A DNA stretch of 64,000 nucleotides from Siphonodentalium dalli (taxonomy: Eukaryota; Mollusca; Scaphopoda; Gadilida; Siphonodentaliidae), in NCBI GenBank assembly GCA_032622095.1, contig CP136069.1:4638976-4702975 (forward strand). The letters are read 5' to 3'. Positions 10,471 to 21,892 of this stretch are shown piece by piece. How positions within the stretch are numbered: position 1 is the stretch's first letter; every line of letters starts with the position of its first letter. The position numbers and the translations under genes are program-made. Under the pieces are notes generated by a model, which made no database searches, was not told where the DNA came from, and saw only the letters and a program-made list of their open reading frames with translations.

Positions 10471-11160
10471 CATTATAACGTTATAAAAAATCTTTTTAGT
10501 CCTCTCCTTCACATGTTTTCTGGCAAATGTCAGCATAGTTCCACGGCAATTCATACTCATAAATAAAAATAAAAAGTACTGTATACAAGCCCACATACAT
10601 ATGTATGTCACAGGAGTTCATCTCCTTCAACAACCTTGCAACTTGTCGAATTTCATTCTTGGACTAGCCTTTGGCAAATCATAGAGAGAGTCTTCTGGCA
10701 GGTTGCACTGAGTTGTTGGCGGAGGGGGGGGGGGGGGGGGGTGGACTTTTGGAACATTGTGTTTGTCTTACATGGTTCTTTTTGCTTACTGTATTTTTTC
10801 TTCTCAACTCATCAAACAAATAAAAGTAAAAAACAGACATCAGAAGATAACCATCATCCAACATGATAACTTTTCACTCTGATAACTTAATAACAAAACA
10901 AAAACAAGAAAACAAAACAAATGGGTTTAATACCTCCAATCGTTTATTTTGAGTAAACACTCATCACAGAACCATGTAAGGAAGAACTATATTATAGGAC
11001 AGTATTTTGCTTCCTAAGTTTATGTAATTTTCTTTACCTTAAATATACAAAAATTCATATACATTTATGTCATTACAGTTTTGTGTAAATCAATATTTTC
11101 TGATTCCAATAAAAATTATTAAAAAAAATAATAATAATTTCCGTACAAAACTTTCTCAAA
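10471..11160. other. LINE 3' flank and AT-rich DNA, G-run
   Basis: The first part may be the LINE 3' untranslated region; an A-rich tract around 10888-10922 could mark the tail, but no target-site duplication was established. A run of about 17 G lies near 10725-10741. No gene is supported. Confidence 0.45.
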
Positions 11161-11179
11161 AAATAAAGTAGGTAAATAT

Positions 11180-11615
11180 TCAAATTTTGGTCTAAATACA
11201 ACATATTTCACACTAAACGGGTGGGGGTAAAAAAAATCAGCAGGAAGGTACAACAAATTCCACACTAAATACAACACATCTAACACTAAATAGAAAATAT
11301 TCCGCACTAAATACAAACATTCCACTAAATACAACGCAGTTCACAATTAACACAACATATTTGACACTAAATACAACACAGTTCACACCAAAGACAATTT
11401 ATTCAACACTAAATACAACACAGTTCACATTAAGTACAACACATTTCACACTAAATACAACATATTCCACAACTAAAAACATTTCAAACTAAATAACAAC
11501 ATATTACACACTAAATACAACACATTTCACTCTACATACAACACATACACTATAAAAAAAACACATTCCACACTAAATACAACAGTCCACGCTAAATACA
11601 GCACATTCCCCCCTG
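11180..11615. repeat. Short-period tandem repeat, about 20 bp
   Basis: Imperfect repeats of the type ACACTAAATACAACACATTC with variable spacing. Two more units appear at 11941-11995. Low-complexity array. Confidence 0.8.
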
Positions 11616-12060
11616 ATAAAAAAAACTCACAAACTGGAATTATAGAATTTATGAAGCTCGTGCATCATTCCACTTGACATACTATATTTGACAATTAAAT
11701 GAGTGAAAACTCTTACATGTACATCGCATGTTTAGCAAATTCTGATTAAAATACATTGTATTTGTGACTTACCTGTAAATGACGCACTCAAACGATTATC
11801 TACCCAAACCATCGCGCGCGACGAAGCGATCCAATTGCTTTTTGTGTGAATATATAAAAATCGCGCGCTTTGAACAGGTATACGGACGACAGAAAACGGC
11901 CGTAAAAATCGCGCGCTCGCGACCTGTGTGGATTGACCCTAACACATTCCACACTAAATTCAACACATTCCACACTAAATATACAACACATCAGTTGTGC
12001 CAATACGGGTACATATAACTCTTAAGGCTATCAGAACGGTTTGATTATTTATATATAACA
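11616..12060. other. Mixed spacer with TCGCGCGC-containing segment
   Basis: Contains a more GC-rich segment (about 11810-11930) in which AAAATCGCGCGC occurs twice, interrupting the ACACTAAATACAACA repeat. The open frames on both strands here are short and unsupported. Confidence 0.4.
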
Positions 12061-12119
12061 AAGTCAATAATGTTCAATCATCGGTATCTGGGTTTCTCTT
12101 CCTGTCGTCTGCTTGGGTT

Positions 12120-12345
12120 GGGATCTTCTTCCGTCTTCATAGGTTGGATGTATCTGCTTGTCTTCTACTCGGTTGAGTTCCGGTTGAGTTTATCTTCCTG
12201 TCGTCTCATGTTCTTCTTCCGCCGGCGCATCAGTGAGATGTTGTTAGGATCACAAGATCATCGTGTTACCTTGTATCTTCATCCATCCTTCTAGCTGCTT
12301 TTCTCTGGCGTCCGAGAATTCCTTGTTACTATCGGGTAGCTGGTT
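12120..12345 (-). pseudogene. Possible decayed retroelement pol fragment
   Basis: On the minus strand, positions about 12250-12330 translate to EFSDAREKQLEGWMK before stops. It resembles in style the start of reverse transcriptase regions in Ty1/copia-type polyproteins. The frame is broken downstream. The match is from recollection of family style only and may be wrong. Confidence 0.2.
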
Positions 12346-12349
12346 AGAA

Positions 12350-13040
12350 CTGTCTTTACATGTTGGCTTCCTTCTTCCTAAAATACCCAGTGTCTGCTAA
12401 TGACGGCCATGTGTATTTTCACGGCGCGTCGGTTCATCGTACTTAGGGTAATTGCGTTATCGTCATCTCCCCATGGGTCCTATTAACTCTCCTGGTTTCA
12501 GTAGCTTTCTAGGCGATACATCTGGTCTTGCTAATCCTCAAGACCGTGTTCTGTTTACTCCACAAATCATTTCCCTATGTTATTGCATGGACGCTCGCTA
12601 ATTCGATTTGGTGCTCAGTACTTTTGTGATCTAGATGTGGTCAACAGCGACGCTGATATGTGTGGTAATCGAGCGCCCCTCTGACAGAGATTTCCTATCT
12701 TCTTCCCGGGTTGAAAGTTATGTCCCTGTGGTTGTCTTGGCACACAGTTTATCTTACGTTTGGTCCAGCTGTTTGGTCGGAAATTTAGTTTTGTGTCAGG
12801 CACGAAATTTCCAACTTAAAATTTTGACCAGTGTATAAGACTGCCCCCAACTCCCACTGAGCGTGGTGATAACAACACGTGTAGTGCATCGTATATTGGT
12901 ATGGGTTTGGTGGTAAGCCATGCAGTTAGATTGATTCTAGATTATCACGTCCCAGTGGAATTCAGCGGATAACTATATATGCACTATAAGAGAACACAAC
13001 TGTCATGCGACGCCTGTTTGTCGTCTGTGAATATCTCTCG
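12350..13040. other. Spacer, no gene recognised
   Basis: Somewhat richer in GC than its neighbours. Includes AGTGGAATTCAGCGGATAAC (about 12954-12973), which recurs near 15484-15503. Only short frames on both strands. Confidence 0.45.
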
Positions 13041-13050
13041 TGTAAATTAA

Positions 13051-13434
13051 CCCTTTACCCAAAAAACCGGCCAAATAAAGCTTCAACAGCCTAAAATATC
13101 TTCGGTCTGTCTCAATAGAACCATACAAATATGGATATCATTGGAATCGGCTCCTTGACCACATTGTGATAGTCACAGTTATGCCCTGTGCCAATGCATT
13201 CTCTTATATATGCGAGTCGACCATAGGTCGCCTCGCATATATAAGACAATGCATTGGCCTAAAAAAAATCTTTTTTTAACACTTTTTACCATTTTTTCTT
13301 ACATTCTTTAACAATTTTAGAGAATTTTTAATGTTTTAAGCCAATGCATTCTCTTATATATGCGAGGCGACCTATGGTCGACTCGCATATATAAGAGAAT
13401 GCATTGGCACAGGGCCCTTCTGTTGGATAAAGGG
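13051..13434. mobile_element. Full-length 384-bp TTAA MITE, two hairpin modules
   Basis: Flanked by TTAA at 13047-13050 and 13435-13438. The left end is CCCTTTACCC; the right end (GGATAAAGGG) is slightly diverged. Hairpin modules are at 13190-13258 and 13340-13408. It has the same length, in opposite orientation, as the copy at 56733-57116. Confidence 0.9.
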
Positions 13435-13579
13435 TTAACCTTATTTTGTACATATTGTGCTGGTTTTATCTATTTCCAGATGACAAACAATTACAAGTAA
13501 AGAAGATGCATGCATCAGATCCCCCATGAACTATTTTACAAGATTTAATCACGTATATTTGGAAAGTATTATAAATTAA

Positions 13580-13742
13580 TATATAGAGGATATGAAATGA
13601 GTGTTTCTCTCATATGATATTTATGAAACGAGTCTAAGAATTTTCAGTTTTCTCGAGCCTCGGGCGAGAGAAAACTGAAAATTCGTGACGAGTTTCATAA
13701 GTATCATATGAGAGAAACACGAATTACATATTCTATTTATCA
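13580..13742. repeat. Palindromic element, about 160 bp
   Basis: Arms GTGTTTCTCTCATATGATA and TATCATATGAGAGAAACAC, with inner arms GAATTTTCAGTTTTCTCG / CGAGAGAAAACTGAAAATTC around a GC-rich loop. Probably a fold-back MITE; no target duplication was determined. Confidence 0.75.
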
Positions 13743-14232
13743 TATGACACCTATAAATTGATTATGATGTCCAAAACGTACACAAATCACTAAATAGCTA
13801 GATGACATCGGCAGCAAAAAGTTAATGTGACGTCACTTCATTGCACCGGAAGCCCAATTACACCTGGTGAACTAGCAGAAATAATATGCACGCGAAGATA
13901 TAGTGCGCTATTCTGTTCTCAGTTTGTGACATTATATCCTATGTTTATTAGATAAATACGAATTACATATTCTATTTATCGTATAACAATGTCCAAAACT
14001 ATATATTTCAAGATTATAATTGCGAGAATTTCGGCATCGCGTTGATTCGTGTTTTTGACGCGCACGAATTTGACCTGCATTTATTCAGAGATGCGGCTCG
14101 GCCCCCGGCTGCCATTCAGCCAATCAGAACACACTTTTTGTCAACAAACCAATCAAATTATTGGAAGGTGATATGAATTAGTAATTGATATGAAATTGAT
14201 TTATGACATAGGATCCAACGTAAATAATGATG
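13743..14232. other. Spacer with CRE- and ETS-like motifs
   Basis: Contains TGACGTCA about 13828-13835 followed by CACCGGAAG about 13845-13853, both common in metazoan promoters. No first exon could be tied to it, so promoter function is only a possibility. No coding frame. Confidence 0.25.
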
Positions 14233-14415
14233 GAGTCATATGATAAATAGAGGATCTCACATGAGTTTCTATTTTATACGGAATTTATCAACCGAGTTCA
14301 CTAAATTCGATTTGAGCCGAGGTTTACCGAGGCTCAAATAGAATTTAGTGGACGAGGTTGATAAATTACGTATAAAATAGAACGAGTTTGAGATACTTTT
14401 TATCACATGATCATA
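14233..14415. repeat. Palindromic element, about 180 bp
   Basis: Arms such as TTCTATTTTATACG with CGTATAAAATAGAA, and GAGCC..GGCTC near the centre. It is organised like the palindrome at 13580-13742 but differs in arm sequence. Confidence 0.75.
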
Positions 14416-14774
14416 TAATCGCTAAAATTTTGTCGAAAACAACAAATAACTGCAGCCCGCGATCATTGTCCAAAGAGCAGCCTGACGTCATGTGATAAAT
14501 ATATTTATCACACAATTAGCCCCTAAATTCGGCCTCATGATTTAGCAAGACACGTGTATTACCGGCATGCGCAGTGACGTAAGAGCTTAGAGCAATTATA
14601 TCGATGGCAACACCGGATCGAACTTTATTATTATGTTAAAAGTCCAGTGCATTTGTGACACAGGGTAAGCGAAGTTTCGCGTATTATATATACCCGTTGG
14701 GAGAAACAAGCCGATCAGGTGGTTAATGTAGAAAGCAGAATAATTGGATAAGTTGAAAAAATGAGCAACAGCGC

Positions 14775-15132
14775 TATATCACCTAATTGGCTATCGCCGG
14801 GGGGGGGGGGGCTTTTATAACAGCGCTTATATATCACCGTTCTCCTAACTGGCGATCGCCGGGGGTGGCTTGTATAACAGCGCAATATCACCTAACTGCG
14901 ATCGCGGGGGGGGGGGGGGGGGGGGCTTGTATAACAGCGGTATATCACCTAACTGGCGATCGCCGGGGGTGGCTTGTATAACAGCGGTATATCACCTAAC
15001 TGGCGATCGCCGGGGGGGGGGTTGTATAACAGCGCTATTTCACCTAACTGGCGATCGCCGGGGGGGGGGGCTAAATTGTATAACAGCGCTATATCACCTA
15101 ACTGGCGATAGCCGGGGTGTGGCTTGTATAAC

Positions 15133-15213
<81 letters not shown>

Positions 15214-15320
15214 CATATACATATCACCTAACTGGCGATCGCCGGGGGGAGGGGCTTTTATAACAGCGTATCACCGTTCTGCTAACTGGCAATCGCCGGG
15301 AACGCGTTCCGCTGACATTA
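14775..15320. repeat. Tandem repeat of about 50-60 bp with G-runs
   Basis: About nine units containing TATCACCTAACTGGCGATCG, then CCGGGGG of variable G-run length, then GCTTGTATAACAGCG. Length variation is mostly in the G-runs. The long frames crossing it are repeat translation. Confidence 0.85.
15137..15208. repeat. (TA)n microsatellite
   Basis: About 36 uninterrupted TA steps inside the G-rich tandem array. Confidence 0.95.
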
Positions 15321-17490
15321 AAAGAGAAAGAAAACATTTTTTTTTACATGTATAGGCCTATATACGTCTCTCTCATTAATTGTTAAGCTGTTAAAATTCA
15401 CCTTAATATGCATGATGAAGGCTACCTTTAATTGTTCATTGTTGTATATCTACACTCATATAATGCATCTCACCACGCCCTGTAGTGGAATTCAGCGGAT
15501 AACCATGCCCTCAAATTACTTAAAGAGACACTATAGGAATAATTAACAATAGAGAGCGTTTATTATCAACTTAAAATATAGATGTAGGCCTAACTTTATC
15601 CGACCGGAGAGAGTGCATGCAATAGGTTCTGTTTATCCCATATAACTAATAAGTATATAAAATGACTTGAAGAACTATTAATAATTACGAATTATCAACC
15701 GAGCAACGCCGTGTTACCCAGTTAGTTAATAATAAGAATGATCCCGATGCAGCCTAGATGCACGCAATTCGTGTTCTTATACCTTCATAAGCTCTATTCA
15801 GTTAATGATTGTTGGAATACGTGATTCTCAGTAAAAGTTATATATTCTCCAAACATGTTATCTTCATTTAAGTGTCTGCATGCGTTGATTTATTTCATTC
15901 TACGGAATTAGAACATTCCCAGCCGGACTCCATAAGTTTACCGGGTTGCCATGTTCATTGTTCCGATACCCTAAACCAATCTAATTTTTTAATCGGTTGC
16001 AAAACCCCGCGAAATTTGAAAAATAATTATTCGGTTTCTTTACCGTTTCATTTCTGCGTATTCCACTTGAACAACAACAACAACACTTGAATATTAATCA
16101 ATAAGCTTTAATTTTCGACAAATATGTGGAAATAACGATGAGTGATAGTTCTTATGTTGGGACGCCATCACCTATCACCAGGTATTATGTATCCGTTTTG
16201 GCTATTATGACTATGAGTCTTGAGCTTCGATAACAGGTTGTAAAAATTCAGTTGCCTATTTTCGACTACTCTATTATGTAGTCACTAATACTGTGGCTGA
16301 GTAATGGGGTCGTTGTCGTAACGTTTTATACATAAAGGCATACCGTGTGCTTTTCTTTCTGTATACATAAATATACCAGTTTAATACTAAGATTGATATG
16401 TAATCATTGATTAATCATATCGCTATTTCGTCCTTGTGATATAAATATTTCGTCCTTGTGATATAAAAATTTATTCCTCTATATCGGAAGAAATAGACTT
16501 TAAATTTAAAGAGACAGCAACATTTTAATATTGCGCCGACCTAAACTGGTGTGCATTTCTGTATACATAAATGCACACAGTGTGCATTTATGTATAACTA
16601 TAACACATAACTACAATGACCTCATCAGTGACAAAAGCGTAATTTATTTACACTAAATAAGCATAAATATAATGTAGATTTTGAATTGCCGTATAATTTG
16701 TGATGATAGGATAGGACAATTGAACATGCAATGAAAGGTTCAATTGCAAGTGCAGATTTACTGATTTAGTGTTGATAAAATACTGTCCACTAGGAAAACT
16801 TCCATATATGGTGATGCCCATAGTTTTAGTGGAATTCCCACACATGCCATCACAAATGTATTTCCACATGTAACTGTAAAATTCCTAGAATTTTGAACAG
16901 TGTTCTTGTTATGTTGAATTTACAAATCTGTATGCCCCACATGTTTCATATGCATTCTGTTAACACATGTAACTGGCATGCTGTTATATAACATGTCTAT
17001 TTGCATGACTAAAACATGCTTACTGATTCCTAAATAAGAATATGATATGTATCCATACATTAACTACATGTAACACAAGTTTCCTTTATATTTATTGTTG
17101 CCAATGTTACTTTTTGTCGTGTTATATTCCGAAGTTAATTTGCGATATCATTAGGGCTGCAATCATACACTTATAGTCACGATACAATATGATTCACGAT
17201 ACATGATCAATGATTTTAATTGTTGGCTAGATGAGTCAAATATACATGTAAACTTGAGAGATAATTGCGGGTTTTGCTTTTTAACACTATTACTTGATAT
17301 CCTGTCTCACGATACACATGACACGATACGATATCGTTTGAAAGTTTATTGTGATACATTGAATTCACAATGTATTGTTGCAGCTCTATAGATAGCATTG
17401 ATCGCCATGCAAAATTACGATGAACTGTGACCTTTCAAACTCTTGCGACGGCATCTTCGCATATTCATATATTTCTGGATGAAAATTGTT
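15321..17490. other. Low-repeat spacer, no gene recognised
   Basis: AT-rich, with few repeat matches in the window. Small local structures include a hairpin near 16551-16597 around GTGCATTT..AAATGCAC and a duplicated ATTTCGTCCTTGTGATATAA near 16425-16470. An undetected first exon of the SWI5 homologue could lie here; none could be supported by phase and splice sites. Confidence 0.4.
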
Positions 17491-17539
17491 TGAATATTTG
17501 CCAGGCCGCCAAATATTCCATGTGGTGATTAATTACAGA

Positions 17540-17665
17540 TTAAATTTTTTTATATCTGATAACTTAGAGCTTTGATGCATTGGTTCCTGGAATCAAATAT
17601 GTTTCACCTCGAAGCCGACGAAATGGTATTTTAGGTGTGTTTAATCAGATTATGCATCTTTAATT
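17540..17665. repeat. Fragment related to the 50367-50831 element
   Basis: Shares GAGCTTTGATG..TTGGTTCCTGGA and the closing GCATCTTTAA with the right end of the element at 50367-50831. Confidence 0.5.
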
Positions 17666-17894
17666 ATTGCTCAATAAAGTTACAAAATGCGACATTCAAA
17701 ATGATTAGTTTGCCCATTAGTTGTTGATAATATCAGTTGCACGGTGATTGCATGCAGACTGCATATTGAAATTGAAATACAGTACATCATTTGTACATCA
17801 TCTTATGGTCGTAACCAATTGTAAAATGTGCCGTATAAACTATCTGCTCTGAATTATTGAGCACATGTATTGAGTTTCTATTTTATATTTGCAG

Positions 17895-17943
17895 GAATGT
17901 CCCCAAGGTTGCCAGAAGAAGACTAAGTAATTTTAAGTCTCCA
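17895..17943 (+). CDS. SWI5: SWI5 homologue, probable upstream exon
   Basis: A 49-nt segment between a good acceptor (TTTTATATTTGCAG, ending 17894) and a consensus donor (CCA|GTAAGT). With one base completing a split codon it reads NVPKVARRRLSNFKSP and ends in phase 0, matching the phase-0 start of the exon at 27476. A basic stretch followed by F-K-S-P is reasonable for the variable N-terminal part of SWI5 proteins, but that part is too poorly conserved to prove membership. The exon containing the start codon was not found. Joining to the next exon removes an intron of about 9.5 kb that holds a LINE fragment and the 28-bp minisatellite. Confidence 0.55.
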
Positions 17944-17987
17944 GTAAGTGACTTATGGCATAGATCATAGATGTGTGTTCTGACCTA

Positions 17988-18120
17988 CAGTAAAGCTCTA
18001 AGTAATCGACTCCTTAACCACACCAGAATTATGGGTAATTTTTCAGGGTTTAGTCAGAAATATGGCTTATTTCCATTCATTGTAAAGCTCTCCCTGAGAG
18101 CTTTCCGATGAATGGCAACA
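17988..18120. mobile_element. TA MITE, left half, with flank duplication
   Basis: Starts CAGTAAAGCTCTAAGTAATC (diverged CAGTAATGCCCTAAATAATC) and runs past the central hairpin turn; the right arm is lost. The host sequence before it (17953-17987, ATGGCATAGAT..TTCTGACCTA) recurs after it (18123-18150). Confidence 0.75.
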
Positions 18121-18202
18121 AGCTATGGCATAGATGTGCATTCTGGCCTAGATGTCCGTTTTGCCTAAAATTTCTCCTATAAAAATGGATTTTCACAAGA
18201 TA

Positions 18203-18310
18203 CAGTAATGCCCTAAATAATCGACTCCTTAGCCACAGCAGAATAATGGGTGATTTTTCAGGATTTAGTCGGAAATATGGCTTATTGCCATTCATTGAAA
18301 AGCTCTCCCA
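18203..18310. mobile_element. TA MITE, left half
   Basis: Begins TACAGTAATGCCCTAAATAA and continues to the central AAAGCTCTCCC; the right arm is missing. Confidence 0.8.
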
Positions 18311-18546
18311 TTCCGTCGGAGGACTAAAGTAATGACCCTCGCCCATCCAGAACATTGTCTGAGCTTGATACTTTCTGACACATTTAAGATGTGCAACATA
18401 TTTAATGAATATGCACTGTGTATTATATTGGTGTAATCAATTACTCCTACAGTTTGTGGTACATGTATAGGTATTTTCAATAGAGTTTATTTAATACTAA
18501 ATTTCATAATAATAATGTACAAACCTGCCACCTTCGTCAGGCAAGC

Positions 18547-18665
18547 CTGAGTTTAGTGTGTCTGTCATTTGCAGAATGAGGTCCCCAGAGGGTGAATTTA
18601 GTGATGTTATCCCACATAGCATGCTTGTATAACTAAATTCACCCTCTGGGGACCTCATTCTGCTC
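18547..18665. mobile_element. hAT-like palindromic element, short form
   Basis: GTGTCTGTCATTTGCAGAAT, then CCCCAGAGGGTGAATTTAGT, a spacer, and the reverse complement down to CCTCATTCTGC. The outermost right terminus is missing. Confidence 0.8.
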
Positions 18666-18751
18666 TTCTCGGGAAAGTTTCTTTTATTATAAAATTTCTT
18701 TAGAAACTTCTTCACAGATAATATTTCCTTTTTAGTTTAGTTTCTATATAT

Positions 18752-18753
<2 letters not shown>

Positions 18754-18782
<29 letters not shown>
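18754..18782. repeat. Poly-G run of 29
   Basis: 29 consecutive G. Likely hypervariable, and able to form G-quadruplex or to cause assembly error. Confidence 0.95.
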
Positions 18783-19945
18783 TCGTGAGAAAATTTACAC
18801 ATACAGGGCCCAAAAAAAAAATTACAGCTCTTTTGCTACGCACCCACCCTTTTTGTTCCAATTTTTTTTTTTTCCGCCTGATTTTTTTGGACAAACCCCC
18901 TAAAATAAGAACAAAATCATTTTAAATCTATTCAAGACCAAATCAAACAGAATCAAAGGTCAGTTTTAAATTGGTCCGTTTCTGGCAGATTCCAAGTGTT
19001 CAAACAATTGAAAAACTATCAACAGTTATGATGTTGTTTTCGACATTGAAAAATACATTTTGAAATAAAAAGTGTTTTATTCTACAGTATGCACAGATAT
19101 TGTGAGGTAATATTTATAGTGCCAATAAGCCAACATTGTGTTTAATTTTTACATAAATAGTCCAGTTACTAATTAATGACTTCTTCACTGTTGTTCCCAA
19201 AAAGGTGCCACCAACCATCATATCAGAACACCTTATAGCCATACCTGCAATGACAGTTATATAGTATATAAGTATCACTCTTTAGAGCCAAATAAACAGG
19301 CTGGCATGTTTATTTTTTTAATTTGAGGTATTTTGTTAGCCAGCACTCTGCAGCACTAGTATTATTTGGTCATTAGACATGCCAGAGTGAAAATGCCAGC
19401 ACTATGAGACACTATTCAATATTAATTTGAGGTGAAATGCAAACCAGCACTCCTATTCAGTCATCACTTTTATTTGGCACCAGAGAGTGCTTTATCTTAT
19501 ACCTACATATATTCTTAAGTGTTGGTTAAGGTCATAATCTATGTTAGAACACATTTATTAGTGAAAACAACTTAAAACAATGTCCATGATGTGGGTTGAA
19601 AAAAATTTGCACAAACTTTTTTTCAGGCCTCTGAGGTGCACCCATCCCGCCCGGTATAGGTATGTTTTTGGAAGATCTCCCTTGTATTACTTATACCTAT
19701 CCTGTTCCTAAGTGTCTGTAAAGGCCATAACCTGCCTTAGAGCACAATTATTAATGAATATATTTGAAAACAACTTAAAACAAGGGCAAAAATGTGAATA
19801 GAAAAAAATTTGCACAAACTCATTTTTTCGGGCCTCTTCGGATCCCACCCACCCCGGCCCTGTATGATAAAACTTTTGTGCGACCCCCCCCCCCCCACAT
19901 GGTTACTATGTATTATATAGGGGTATGGTTACTATGGTGTTGGGC
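18783..19945. other. Spacer with fragments of a C-rich interspersed repeat
   Basis: Fragments containing GGGCCTC..CCCACCCACCCC occur near 19620-19660 and 19820-19905 and again near 62340-62430. A related GGGCCC-plus-A-run motif lies near 18805. Otherwise AT-rich with no gene recognised. Confidence 0.45.
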
Positions 19946-19947
19946 CC

Positions 19948-20495
19948 TGCGAATCGATTTGATGCGATTCAGAATCTTTCATCTGACTCGATTCGATACA
20001 AAATCGGCTGCCCTGATTCGAATTGTATCGAATCATTAGCACCAGTTGCATTCTCAATACTTCAACAGACCACATTGCTTTTTAGCAAAGATATATTATG
20101 ATAACAACGCATATAAATAATGTTGCTATCGACTGAGCTGTACTATAGACCACCAAAGCATTGTAAAAAATGCAACTGATCCAGCAATATTTCATATCTA
20201 TTTCAAACTTGTGAACGGCTGAACGCGATTGAATTTTGACTTCGATATTGCTTTTGATACTGTTTCATCATTTTGTAAATAGTTAACAGACAAAGAATGC
20301 ACACATAATTGGTTTGACATGCATCTCATTCATTTATAAATAATATTTATATTGTGTACTGATGACCAAGTGAACAAATTGATATTAAGTCATGTATTAT
20401 CGTCATCTTCACTATTATTATGCTTGATGCCATGGATGCGATTCTGAACCATTTGGCTGATTCGATTCGAAATGAAAATGCCCGATTCACAAGGC
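19948..20495. mobile_element. Element with GGGCC..GAATCG inverted ends, about 0.55 kb
   Basis: Left end GGGCCCTGCGAATCGATTTG; right end CCCGATTCACAAGGCCC, an imperfect inverted match. Another partial left end lies near 27707-27745 (CCCTATGAATCGAATCG). The terminal style suggests a hAT-type non-autonomous element, but no clean target duplication was found. Confidence 0.5.
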
Positions 20496-20839
20496 CCTAC
20501 TATGACGTTACATTCATCAGCCAACTAAAAGTTTAAGTCAATCGTTTTGGCACAAATGAAGCTCCCTTGTATCGAGCAAAGTCAATAATCTATTATGGTA
20601 GTTTTAGTCAAGTTTTTATCTAATCTCGACTGTTGATATGGCGAGGGCGGCATACATCTATACATAACTATTTATTGATGGATTCTGACAATTTTTAATC
20701 GAGTTTTTTTTTCAAAATTGAATTCATATTTGCTATTTGGGTCTGTTACAACAATATATAGCTCAAGTTTGAAAACCAGGTTTGTTCAATCTTTTTTTAT
20801 ACAAGAGTTATGGGCCTTTATAGTAGTTTGTCTATTTTA

Positions 20840-21880
20840 ATGATTTTGATCATTCGCGACCGTTCGTGCGATAACAAACTTTGACTGATTTCCACATTAT
20901 TCAGTCTGAGTCTACGATCATATCTAGATGGGAGCTATCAAATTTAAACTGTTTTCGTTGAAAAACATGGACGTAGACAGCCATCTTGGGTTTTAATCTT
21001 TGCATGACTAAATTCTTTGACACGCCTTAAAGACCGCATCCTTCATCCGATCATCACCAAATCTCATATGGATCTTCGGGGTGACCTCTAAAAATTAGCC
21101 ATCAAATTTTTCCGTATTTTTTTTTTAAAACATGGCCACCAGCAGCCATCTTGGATTTTATTCTTTGTATGACTAAATCCTTCAGCACACCCTACAGGCC
21201 ACCTCCCTCATCCTATCATCACCAAACTTCATATGGATCTTAAGGGTGATCTCTAGATGGGAGGTATTCACTTTTTCCGAAATTTGTTTAAAAACATGGC
21301 CGACAGCAGCCATCTTGGATTTCAAATTTGAATCCATCGGCACACTCTGCAGCCCGCATTTTTTCGGGAAATCTTTTGAAAATTTACAGTCATATATAGG
21401 GTCACCTCTAGATCGGAGCTATCAAATTTGAACGATTTTCAATGAAAAACATGGCCAACAGCAGCCATCTTGGATTTTACTCTTTGCATGACTAAATCAC
21501 ATCCCTCATCCGATCATCACCAAACTTCATATGGATCTTCGAGGTGACCTCTGGATGGGAGCCTTCAAATATTTGCATCTTTTGTTGAAAAATATTTCCT
21601 CCGGTACACCCTGCAGACCACATCCCTCATCTGATCATCACCAGGCTTCATATGGAACTTTAGGTGACCTCTAAATGAGAGTCATAAAGTTTTTCCGAGC
21701 TTTGTTGAAATACATGGCCACCAGTGGCCATCTTGGATTTTGTTCTTTTGAAATTTTTTGGCATGTTTAGGATCACCTTTCGATGAAAAACATGGCCACC
21801 CGCAGCCATCTTGGATTTTACTCTTTGCATGACTGAATCCTGTGGCACACCCTACAGACTACATCCATCATCTAATCATC
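20840..21880. repeat. Degenerate pearl-like repeat subfamily
   Basis: About five units of 150-190 bp containing CAGCCATCTTGGATTT and TCATCCGATCATCACCAAAC. Related to the repeats at 32810-33520 and more distantly to the 35.5 and 52.2 kb elements. The outer ends are lost. Confidence 0.7.
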
Positions 21881-21892
21881 ATCAATCATCAT

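Noticed and set aside
11779-12018. 79-codon frame as SWI5 first exon
   Set aside because: Its only donor-like site (CAG|GTATAC) ends in phase 0, but the exon at 17895 needs a preceding exon ending two bases into a codon; the frame also runs into a tandem repeat.
14604-14640. ATGGCAACACCGG as the SWI5 start exon
   Set aside because: The context is attractive and there is a CRE-like site upstream, but no donor in the required phase follows before the stop codon.
14775-15355. Open frames of 161 codons (+) and 92 codons (-)
   Set aside because: Pure translation of a G-rich tandem repeat and a TA microsatellite.
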